From contig OZ037766.1 of NCBI GenBank assembly GCA_964035545.1, positions 4,751,722 through 4,815,721 of the forward strand: DNA of 64,000 nt. Reading direction: 5' to 3'. This DNA is from Bugula neritina. Its lineage: Eukaryota > Bryozoa > Gymnolaemata > Cheilostomatida > Bugulidae. The translations under genes were made by a program, and so were the position numbers. The notes beneath the pieces are model-generated. The model searched no databases. It worked only from the letters and a program-made list of their open reading frames with translations, and was not told the origin of the DNA. The first letter of the stretch is position 1; every line of letters begins with the position of its first letter. This document shows positions 37,724-48,600 of the stretch, in pieces.

Positions 37724-38565
37724 AAACTGACTGTTTCTCCCTGTGGCGGCGCCGATGGCCGCATGGGCTCAGGGGCGGTACTCACTGGGTTTTGTGGTGT
37801 CAGTGTTGCTATCAGCTTGGCTAGCATGTCCGTCAGTTGAGTGACTTTTGATGCCGTCGCCAACTGGGACACGGCAGCCGCGGCGGGGGTTTCCTCCCCT
37901 TGTCCCGCGGCCGTGTCTGCGCGGTCTATCTCCACTTGGCGGGAGCTTCCGCGACTTTTATGCATTTGGTTAGCTAGGAGGTAAGCTTCCCCCTCAGTCA
38001 GAGCATCTTCAACGGTGGTGACTCCCCTAGCTAGAAACTGGTGATGGAGACCCAGATCGTCGACAGATGCTATGAAAGCGTCGAGGGTGTACCTCTCGCG
38101 GTTGACTGGGGGCAAGTCGCTGTACGCGATCTGTGCCAGCTTCATGACCGCGGCGGCATGCTCCCGCAGCGGGGTGCGGGGATCACGCCGCAACCTCTGT
38201 AATCTGGCCCTGGCATCTGTAGCAGAGAGGCCAAAGCGGGCCCGCAGAGAAGCAAAGATATTATCAATGTCTACGCCCAGCCCATATGGCTTGGCTTTGT
38301 CCATCAATGCCATTCTAAGCTTCAGCAGGGCCACCCTAGGGGGCCACTGAGCGACGTCCATTACGTCGCTAAACTCTTGGATAAATTGTTCCACCTCCTC
38401 TTCACCCGTGAAGGTGGGCGCCTTTAACCTGTAGCGGTCTTCAGCTAGTTCTCGCGGAACCCTTCGCTCTTCTACTACATGGTTAACAGGCATTGTCTCT
38501 ACAGCATTGTCTCTACGCTCACCTTCGATTGCCGGTGGTTGAGTTCCAGCATTTTCAGTCTCCAT
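37612..38565 (-). CDS. gag: Ty3/gypsy Gag, 317 aa
   Basis: Structural protein that forms the particle and packages RNA. The start codon is 31 nt inside the 5' LTR boundary. The central part (from FTGEEEVEQFIQEF through LRARFGLSATDARARL to the EGEAYLLANQ helix) matches the retrotransposon gag capsid family. A single CCHC zinc knuckle of form C-x2-C-x4-H-x4-C is at residues 282-295 (CWECGNQGHFRRYC). The ORF ends 112 nt into the overlapping pol frame. A consensus splice donor lies only 43 nt after the start codon. Confidence 0.95.
   Translation of the reverse strand: METENAGTQPPAIEGERRDNAVETMPVNHVVEERRVPRELAEDRYRLKAPTFTGEEEVEQFIQEFSDVMDVAQWPPRVALLKLRMALMDKAKPYGLGVDIDNIFASLRARFGLSATDARARLQRLRRDPRTPLREHAAAVMKLAQIAYSDLPPVNRERYTLDAFIASVDDLGLHHQFLARGVTTVEDALTEGEAYLLANQMHKSRGSSRQVEIDRADTAAGQGEETPAAAAVSQLATASKVTQLTDMLAKLIATLTPQNPVSTAPEPMRPSAPPQGETVSFCWECGNQGHFRRYCPFLNQGLNYRGPQMFPPSAGRR
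37657..37663 (-). promoter_or_regulatory. Candidate -1 ribosomal frameshift site GTTAAAC
   Basis: In the gag/pol overlap, element-sense GTTAAAC sits with gag codons TTA AAC. Slipping back one base there leads directly into the pol frame. GUUAAAC is a known slippery heptamer in arteriviruses. The GC-rich downstream sequence could form a stimulatory structure, but I did not fold it. Confidence 0.45.
38521..38526 (-). promoter_or_regulatory. Splice donor in gag, 43 nt after the start codon
   Basis: Element-sense CGAAG/GTGAGCG with cleavage after 38523 is a near-consensus 5' splice site. It ends codon phase 1, which matches the phase required by the acceptor at 32779. Confidence 0.65.
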
Positions 38566-38577
38566 CTTGGATGCACT

Positions 38578-38595
38578 ATCCCACCGCTGCCACCA
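38578..38595 (-). other. Primer-binding site for tRNA-Leu
   Basis: One base inside the 5' LTR edge, the plus strand reads ATCCCACCGCTGCCACCA. This equals the last 15 nt of animal tRNA-Leu(UAG) (as I recall that tRNA) plus the added CCA, so element RNA would pair with that tRNA over 18 nt. Confidence 0.85.
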
Positions 38596-38596
38596 C

Positions 38597-38902
38597 TGTT
38601 ATAGTTTTCAGATTTAGGGTTGATGTGCTATCCAGAGAGTCTATTTATCTAGTATAGAACTGCACCAGGCTAAGTCGAGTGAACGAGTATATTTTATACA
38701 CAACTATACATTACAAAAACACGATACATTATTTCCAACAAGTTACACATCTAATCTATTTCATACTCTAGCTTCGACTGAGTTAGCAGCGGGAAACTAC
38801 AATTGCTGCTAACTATCAACTACGCTAATTGGCTATCCATTGTTCCGGGTCAATTACGCGACCCTACATGTTGTGCTGCTGGTAGTTCCACGAACCACCA
38901 CA
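38597..38902 (-). repeat. 5' LTR of the Ty3/gypsy element
   Basis: 306 bp TG...CA, matching the 3' LTR without a visible difference. It should contain the element promoter; the TATAAAA motif (element sense) lies near 38688-38699. It points away from the TRPA gene that begins 715 bp beyond it. Confidence 0.97.
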
Positions 38903-38906
38903 GTAT

Positions 38907-39616
38907 ACTGTCAAAAAGATAAACACTTTAATAAAATGAAATATGTAACAGAAATACATGCTGCTGTTAATACTGTTATTACGTGACATATTAGTTTCAG
39001 CTATCATATAGCAATCTTTATTCTAAGATGAATTTAATTTTTCTTGGTAATTATTCTATGTTATTCTCTGAACAGCTCAAGCTAAAGTATTATAGCACCT
39101 AGAATTCCTGGACATTAATCTTCATCACTTGTCAAAGGAAGGAATCAATGTGTGCTTTAATTTTTTTCTATTGCTTCAAAAATGGCAAACAGAGTAATTT
39201 TAGAATCAACAACAACTTTTTTCTGGTGATAGATTTATATATTAGAAGTGCAGTTTTAGCTGAAACATTCCAAGTTGTCTACTCATGGTAGTAGATGTAC
39301 ATTTTGACAGGCCACGGCCTCTGTTATTGTTATTACACGCATGAATAACCTTGGTGCATTTCATTGAGCAGTGTTGTTATCAAAGCGCACATGGCTTTAT
39401 AGGTAGTAGTTGGTTTACACTATTTATCTGTTGTAGATAAAAATTGATTCATCCAACTGGAGATTGTCTAATAACTAATAAGTGTTGACAAAACTAATAA
39501 CTTGTGATAGTCATTATTAAAAAAAGCCTCATGCTTAGTAGAAATAGACTGCGTGATTTACCAGTTGGCATTATTACTGTTAGTATTAGTATTAGAAGCA
39601 TTGCTAAGGAATAAAA
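38907..39616. other. Upstream region of the TRPA gene
   Basis: About 710 bp between the retrotransposon target duplication and the TRPA start codon. It ends with ATTACTGTTAGTATTAGTATTAG at 39570-39592, an ACT/AGT-type triplet run like those in other intergenic regions of the window. Presumed promoter and 5'UTR. Confidence 0.5.
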
Positions 39617-42600
39617 ATGCCATCAGCTCTGGGGACAATAGTAAAAGATGCAATTGAGATGAGTGTTCGTGGGTATATACCTGGAATCAGCTTTGACTCA
39701 AAGTCACCTTCCTTACATGAAGTAAGTATCTATTCTATATCTCTTAGTAAGATGTTATATTATAGTAAGAAGTGTCTATTCTATATATCTTAGTAAGATG
39801 TTATATTATAGTAGTAAGTGTCTATTCTATATCTCTTATTAAGGTGTTATATAGTCAGTGTCTATTCTATATATCTTAGTAAGATGTTATAATATTATAG
39901 TAAGAAGTGTCTATTCTAAATCTCTTATTAAGGTGTTATATAGTCAGTGTCTATTCTATATCCCTTGGTAAGATGTTACATAGTAGGTGTCTATTCTATA
40001 TTTCCTATTAAAGTCTTCTATCGTAAGTATATATTCTACATTGTTGTTTTGTCGTAGTGAGTTTAGACATTCACTGGCCAGCCTGTTTTTAAGTAACGCC
40101 AGTTTTACTAATGTGTTTTCGTCCTTTATTGAAAACTAGCCATGACTATTTGTCTCCTAAGACCTACAACGTGTGCTAAATAGCTTTGACACTTGATATA
40201 TCCGCCAGGAGAATGAGTACTGTTTTGCTGGGTTGATTAGAATGAGAGGACAAGGGCTAAACTATTAGCTTGGCATAAGAATAATATTATGTCACTATGA
40301 TACTACGCCACATGAAGTAACTGTACATAGAAATTTAATATTTTAATAGCTTGAGTTATTAATTGCAGCACCTATATTTTGAAATTATATTGACAACTGA
40401 GCTTATTATATTAGCAACTCAGCATTATTCTATGAATCAGCACAACGATTTATACGAGTGTGTAAGGTATTAGTTTAATTAGTGAAGATTTTCATGTCAT
40501 TTTTCATGTCCAGTGATGTATCCGTTGATAAAAAATAGACATATAACTAATCACCAACTTTGAGAGTTGCAGTGTATAATATGCAAGGATTCCAAGTGTG
40601 TTTATATTTACTGATTGCCTTGCAGTGTTCACAGAGCTAGAGATTTGTCACAGTCTGCTAAACATTGGTTCTCTATCATATCTACTCATGTGTTCAGTTG
40701 ATTTTTATTATTAAATATATTATGTTGACAAAACAGCTCTCTCTCTATATAAGTTAGTTATTTATATGATGTAATGTATTGTTCAATCAATGTTTTGTAT
40801 TATTTACAAGACTTGATCATGTTTGTATCTAACAGGCAGCAGAAAGAGGGGATGTAGACAGCGTTACTAAACTCTTAACCATAATCTGCCCCAAAGATGG
40901 TTCCATCAACCAACTAAACTCTAGTGGGCTCTCTCCACTCCATATTGCTACCAAGCAAGGTCATTCCAATGTCATCCTAGCCCTCTCTCAACACCCGAAG
41001 TTTGGTATGCCATGTTACAGTTTGTAGTTTGTGTGACAGCTTCATAGCAGCTGTCTAAGCTTTAGCTTTAAATCTTGAAGTGATCACCTCACTTGTAGTT
41101 TGAGACTCAAGAGACATGCACCTTCTTTTTGCATGTTCCGACTAGTTTTAACACTTTACTGCAATATCCCTTGTTTGTCTCACACTCATCTTTACTGAGC
41201 CAGTGATGGATGACCTATAGGTAATTCACTCATGCATTGCAATGCACTGTACACAAGCAACAGTTTATGGATATCCAATAATAGTTTTTTTCTATCACCT
41301 GTTACATATGCAATAATGTCTTTTCTATCACTTGACATGTTACTAAATTTGCCCTCTGTGTAGGTGTTGTACACACATAAGGCAGGCCTTCAATAGAGTA
41401 CTCTGGTCAGAGCTGTGTTATGTTGAAAAAAAATTTGGTGCAAGTATTTCGATCATCAGTAGGTTAGCAAGCTTCAAATAAGCATCATAAACTTACTTAT
41501 AACTGCAAAATTGAAGCAGAAGGCCTTAGTATATTATCTCTATCTTATCTCACTATTTGAGTTATTGTAAACAACTGGTTCATGTATAGATGTAATCATT
41601 GAACTATAACTATAGTTTCAGTTCAGTGGATGTAATATTGTTATATGTATACAAACATGTTCTGCTGCCAGTTTATTGTAGCAGATAAGTAAGAGGTTAG
41701 ATTACTTCTTGATAATATGTCATCATGTCTAACTGTAACTACTCACTTACTATTTGATGCTCAACTTATGATATCAAACACAAAGTATATTTGACCATTG
41801 ACACTACTATGTAACAGCATGTTACTTATTCTTGAATGCTGGTTGCGTGTCTATAAACTCTTATAAACTGCTAACCTACAGTATAGGTATATATAGGGGT
41901 GGATAAGGGTATATAGAACTATAACACTTTGTGATACTAACCCAATACAGATAGAACCAATGAACTGGAAATTTTCTAGTTCAGTGGATAGAACAGGCCG
42001 TGACATCATACATTTGCCATCATCATCTGATTCATGCAGTAATAACAAATAATTCCATGACATGCTGTAAATATTGTAAACTGTAGACATCAATGGGCTA
42101 TGTAAAGATGGCTACGCTGCCCTCCACCTGGCTGTCAAGCATAGAAAGGTGAAGTGTGTGAAGATGCTGCTGGATAGAGGTGCTAACCTAAATGTTCTGG
42201 ATGCCGGAGGTAAAACAGCCCTACATATGGCTGCCAGGAAAGCCAATATAGAGATTGTAAAGGTGTGTTATTCGAGTCTAATATATATTGAGTTATTTAC
42301 TACACAAGTACATGCAACTCTATTTTAGTTAATATTTTTAGTATAGCAATTTCAACTTAATTTGCAAAAACATAAAAAATTGATATAGTTTAAAGAAATG
42401 TATATGTGAATGAATATTGTTAGCTTTTGATGTAAGTTCAAAATTAAGCCTCAGTCCCAGAGTTTAATCAAACTGTTACTGCCCAGTGTAACTAATCACG
42501 ACGTACATAGCAAGCTAAGCTCACCTTCATTTCTGCTCCACCTTCGCAGAACAAACATTTAGTCTACTAACTCTAGCTGTCTTCTCTTCTAGTCTACATG

Positions 42601-45600
42601 CTGCATGGCAAAATAATTTAACCATTCCAGCTATTCTCCCAAATCACTGATCCTAATTGTTTTATCTATTTGTGTCTTAAGAAATTTTAAATGTTTTGAA
42701 ATATAATTTAATTTTAGCTTTGTTGGCATCATATATTCTCTGAAAAATTGAATTATCACTTTTCTGAACACTCTGTCTGTATTCAGAACATTTTCTTCTT
42801 ATTGTTTGTATTCTAAAGAATAACAACAGTAATTGGGAAAGCTTGCCTGCCAATCGACACCAAAAAGGAATGAATTCTATTGTAAACAGTCCTCTGTTTT
42901 ACCTAGCAGTCACTGTATAAAACTGAAAACCTCCATCTGTAACAGCAATATATACTTTAAATTTTTACCTATAAAAGTAAATTTTTCACAGCACTCTTAA
43001 CAAAATTTCATGTAATCAGTACAAAACATTATATTTAGAACAGCTATCTTTGTCAGAGCAATAATGGTTGGAGTGTTTTGGGGTTTGAAAGCACGTAGTA
43101 CATAGTACACCTACTACTACAGTGTAATATTCACATCACATGCTAGTTCAGCTTAGAATAACCTTATCAATATCATAATTTAGACGACAGTCTGATTTAG
43201 CAATAATGGCAATATCACTCCAGTTTCATGTTTATGTTCAACTCTTACGTCTGAAAAGCTGTGCCCCTCAAACTTATAGTGGTAGTCAGGTCTCTAGACA
43301 TGTTTAAATCAAAGGTTTGGGTGTTTGACAAATCTATACAATGTAAAAAATATACTTGATATTGATTATTATTATTCAAGGTAAAATAATACATTCCTTT
43401 CTAAAGAGATACTTGTACCCTCTAGATACCAAACTGGCTTTTATGTTATTTGTTATATTTAAATATAATGCTATTATTCGTTTGAAAAGGTTTACAATTG
43501 AAACTTTAATAGAGCCAATATTTTCTCTCAGCTTGTAAGCAAACTGAATAACTGTAGCTGTGAATTTTAAACAGATGATCATGAAGCAACCTAATGTTAA
43601 TGTTTGCATTGAGGGCAAAGATGAAGCCACCCCTCTTCATGCTGCAGTTAGCAGTGGTTCTTATGAAATAACTAGGATGCTGGTGAGTTTATATGCTGGC
43701 CATTACTTATTAATAAACCTGAACATACTCATAACACTGGAGCTAATGCTTATGGGCCAATGGTATACATTCGTACAATGAATCAGAAAATTATTTTCCA
43801 GTATGGTGTAATTGTAGTCTTTTATTAGTTAAAGTGCTTTATTCAGTGGGTAGAAAACTCCAGAATCTATTGAGATTAAACTTTGGTTCTCCACTTTTGA
43901 GTACTACCATTTTTCATTCTTTGGGTTTGCAAGCTTTTTGTGACTTATTTTGCATACAGTTTAGTTCTCATATTCACACAAGTGATGATGCAATAACTAC
44001 AAATGAAATTAATGGAAATATTCTAGAATAATCACCATGCTGTGTGTTTATTCTTGCCGTGTATTATATAACGCATCTTTATACACATTTAAAGAGCCGA
44101 AGTAATTACAGAAATTAGATTGGTATGAATAAAAGTTGTTCTCTCGCAGTCTTATAAATGTTACTCATATATTAGTTTGCATTTCACATACCTGTAGTTA
44201 AAGGCTGGAGCTAATGTTTACAAACATGACATTGGAAAGCAAACTCCACTCATACTAGCTGCTATAGAGGAGCAAGCAGATGTGTTAAACCTAATAATTG
44301 ATGCAGGTATTCAATAAATTTCTGGCAGCTATTAAATATATGCCAGAATTTACAAATAGCAGCGTCTACATGCTACGGAGGTTAATCTCATTCAGCAGTT
44401 TCAAAGTTTATTCTACTAGCGGTGGAACTGTGATCTTTTTGCTAGACACAAATGCTATAATATAAAGTCAAAATGGTACGGTAGTAAAATATGTTGAAAT
44501 TGTTTATGGTTGTAAGTGAATAGTTTTATTGCAATTTTTGTAAGTTTTATTTGAAAGTTTGTTTTTGTCAAAGTCCTGATTTTCAAAACTTTTTACTTTT
44601 GATAAATTTTGAACTTTAAAAAGTTACTGTGAACTTTCAAAATCCCATATAATGACATCACCTGTTGTAGCTAGTCAGTACCCTGCATTACTTAGTACAT
44701 GATGACATGTCACCTGTTGTAGCTAGTCAGTACTCTGCATTACTTGATACATGATGACACATCACCTGTTGTAGCTAGTCAGTACCCTGCATTACTTGAT
44801 ACATGATGACACATCACCTGTTGTAGCTAGTCAGTACCCTGCATTACTTGATAGTTATATTCATCATAAAGACCACGAAGGATCAACTGCCCTCTACTTG
44901 GCTGTGGTCAACAACCAGTTTGACAATGTGAAGATGTTACTAAATGCAGGAGCGGATGTCAACCATGCAAAGGTAGTTCTATGAGATAGCGATGTTGGTT
45001 GGTACAGTTAATAATGGGCTGGTCAAAAGTTATAGACATTTGTATAAATACAAAATTAAATTTTGTTTCTTTTAATTGTTTTAATTTCTTTTAAAGAATG
45101 GACATTTAATATGTGTAAAACATTATTATAATATAAGAAGTAATTTATAAATGTCATGTGGCTTGGCCATAGAATGGCAAAGTTATTGCTGAAGTCAAGC
45201 AACCATTTTTCCCATTTCTTAATAAGACTATCGTGCAATAAATTAAAGATGACATCAAAAAATTAAATTAAATAATATAGTTTATTATAACTTGGGCTAT
45301 GTATTATTAAAAAAATGGTCAGTGCACCAATGGTGTTTTGAAATTGGAATGGGATTGTAAAATGCCTTTATATAAACCTCATAGGTGTCTGGTCAGGTCT
45401 GCCATATACTCTATACATGTATTACACAAATTGGTTGATGAACACTGATTAGAGGTCACATATGCTCTACTCTAGCTGTGAACTGGCTTCAATGACAGCA
45501 CTAAAGGATCTTGCTTGATTACTTCAAATGCGTTTGGGTTTTTTACCACCCAACAATTTTCATACTATCGAAAAGCTGGATATTTACTAAATCTGATTAG

Positions 45601-48600
45601 TATAAAGACATCTACATTAGCTCCACGATATGCATATATAGCAGAAGGACAAACTTTAAATGTTCTAAGAATGTACCATGTTAGGTCAAATGATACCTCA
45701 GTAATGCTTTTATGCCATCTTTTTTTCCCTACATCATATGATGTATTTTTATATACTGTATAAATCACTATGTTTGTTGAAATCAATAATCCCAAATATT
45801 CTAATCTTCTAAAAGGTAATGAATGACAAAAAATGTTGAAGTGTTTTCAGATTGTATTTAATTATTTATGATAAGCGTGTGAAAAGTTTGTGTATTGTAT
45901 AGTGTGTATATATGTACCTACATTTTTTGTCTGAATTATCTAGGATGATCAGATGACAGCCTTGCACTTTGCTGCAATGTTTGGGTTCCAGGAGATTGCT
46001 TCTCTTCTGATAGAAAAAGGAGCGGATGTGCATTGTGAAACTGACATTAAACAAACCCCGTTACACAAGTAGGTTTCTCACCATTACTTAACTGTTAGGT
46101 ATCACAACAATAAATGATTTGTAGCTTAAATTTGTATCATTCAGTGATAGACAACTTCAATTAGTTGAGGTGGTGGTGTGGTTATCTTGATTTTAAGAAA
46201 CAAATGTTAATGTGGGTGCAATTTGAGTAATAGTTTTTGTTGACTAATCAAAATATCATTATAATATTCTAACAAATTGTAATTAATAATGTTATGGCGA
46301 TGCAACTTAATACTATAGTAAAAGTATTATAGCCTAATCATTATGTACCAAGCAGTTTTAAACACGTTCAAATTTATTTAGGTATTTTAATTCAATTTAG
46401 TAAAAGAAATCGAAGTTTTGCCACTGTAGGCTCATGAATTTACAGATTGTACAATAATTGGCAATATAATAGTATTTGACTTCACAATGATGATCTAAGG
46501 CTAAGATGATTTTAGAGTAATAACAGATTGCATTATAGACTATAGACATGCAAAGCCCCCCTCCTGGGCTAGTATAAGTTGACCTTGTTTTATTTAACGG
46601 AGAGCTAGGAGTTATCCTCTACTGTAAGTTTTATGTGGGTCATTTTACTTAATTTAGTACACACTGGATATTTTCAGTTTTTAGCTATTTTTCACCATTT
46701 AACTGCTAATGGGCATGGGTTTTTTGGCCAAAACTAGTAAAATACCAATAAATACACCTAAATAATCAAAGTTCTTTTTAATTTTGCTTCATTTCTCATG
46801 TTTTTTCCTAATTATTCAGCTACTTTTGGTTGCGGACCGTTACAGCTTTTTCGTAACGGTCCGCACTCCTAAAGAACTAAATATATAAGAAAAAACATGG
46901 GAAATCAAGCAAAATTAGGAAGAACCCTAATTGTTTTGGTGTATTTATTGGTGCTTTACTAGTTTTGGGCAAAAAGCCATGTTCATTACCAGCTAAATTG
47001 TGAAAAATAGCTAAAAACTGAAGATATCCAGCGTGTACTAAATTAAGTAAAATGATCCATCTGTTGTTTCTTTGTAGAGCTGCTCTATATGACAATAAGA
47101 CTGATGTTGCTGAAATATTAATATCTCACGTAAGTTTTAGGAGTTGTGACTCCTGGCTTTTTGTATTTCATTATTATGCTGACTTGACTTAAACAGAGCT
47201 ATGCTGGCCAAAGTTCAAGTTGTTTACTAAACTACGGATTACTTTAATGTAAGTTTTTGAGCTCAATAAATTTACCTCCTAGCCATGCGGTATCATTAAA
47301 ACTAGATGCAGTGTTAAATAGAGTTAGTTACGTAAGGTGCTGTTTATATTGCTATATTTCTCAAGACCTTCCTCATCTAATCGGCTTCATCCTGCACAAG
47401 TAGCCATTTATGTTGCAATATACTAAGCATTTAATAAATTTAGAAAGATTTATACGCCATATATATCAAATTTTATTGCTATGCATGTGTGAAATATATT
47501 TACTAATGTCTTAATGCTTAATTCACTTGTTTCATATTCGTTCTGTGTGAATTTTCTTTTGTTTATTTATTCTAAATACAAGTTTTAGAAATACTGTAGC
47601 TGTTTAATTTTACACATTGTAAACAGGGCATTTATGTGCATTATGAACCACAAGGAAAATGCATGCGTCTGTAAAAAATTTCCTTAAAAGTCAGTAGCTT
47701 CGTAGTAGCTAGTGTAATAATGAGAGGTCTTTAGGAGAATAAATTACAGAGTTTATCAAGCAATCACAGCTTATTTCCCTTTAAATGACCTTGCTAGGGG
47801 GTGGGGGCTAATTTTGGCACCTTCATTATGTTCACAGGCTTCTGCTGGTGTAGTACCGCATGCATGTATGCATATTTCAGGGGGCTGATGTTAATGCTGT
47901 TGACAAACAGGAAATGACGCCATTGCACTGTGCTGTCGGGAAAGCCCAACTAAAGATGACCAAGTTCCTGATCAATCACGGGGCAGCAATAGAACAGGCA
48001 GATATTAAAGGCAGAACTATTCTACATTTTGCTGTTGAAAGTCAGAAATTGGAATGCTTGGAAATGCTTGTAAAAAATATTTCAAAGGTAGCGCTATTAG
48101 CAGTATCACAGCTCTGTACTATTACTTTCTATAAGTTAATACAAGACACAAAAAGCTGTCTACAGTTGTTATATTAGTCTATTACTCTATTTACATCTGT
48201 TGGCATCAAAGTGCAATAAAAATACTAAATAAAATAATGCAAAACATTTTGATAAAATGCTCTATAAGAAAATTCTAGAGCAATTTTGTAAAATCTCTCT
48301 TTTCTTTTAAGTGAGTTAAGTTGTGTTAGAGAAAAAGACTTATTTCTGCTGTGGATTTGCAAGGTGTCATGATGGTGCAGGTCCTATTTCAGCCAAAGAC
48401 ATTCCATACATAATATACGTTAACCCTGTTCTAACTTTCAGAACACACTTTGTGACTTGTGCAACTTTTATATAATTTTTAAATTGTTTCTCATAACATG
48501 TTGGAGTCGTAACCTCCTTGACTTTAAAGCACTGTAGATAACAGTATTCCAATAGTATGGTTGATCTTAGAAAAGAATTTTGAAAACTTTTTTCTGACTG

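Larger units (their letters stand above)
31400..38902 (-). mobile_element. Complete Ty3/gypsy LTR retrotransposon with an extra third ORF
   Basis: A 7503-bp element in minus orientation. LTRs are at 38597-38902 (5') and 31400-31705 (3'), with a 4-bp target duplication GTAT at 31396-31399 and 38903-38906. The order in its own sense is LTR, primer-binding site, gag, pol (protease, RT, RNase H, integrase with GPY motif), a third ORF, polypurine-like tract, LTR. Its base composition is clearly more GC-rich than the AT-rich surroundings. The LTRs read as identical, so insertion is recent. The gene order protease-RT-RNaseH-integrase and the CCHC knuckle place it in Metaviridae/Ty3. No chromodomain and no envelope-like membrane protein were seen. 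Pol is interrupted by one amber codon. Confidence 0.97.

Noticed and set aside
45515-45763. 82-aa ORF in a TRPA intron
   Set aside because: Lies between well-phased exons 6 and 7, with no ankyrin motif and no splice support.
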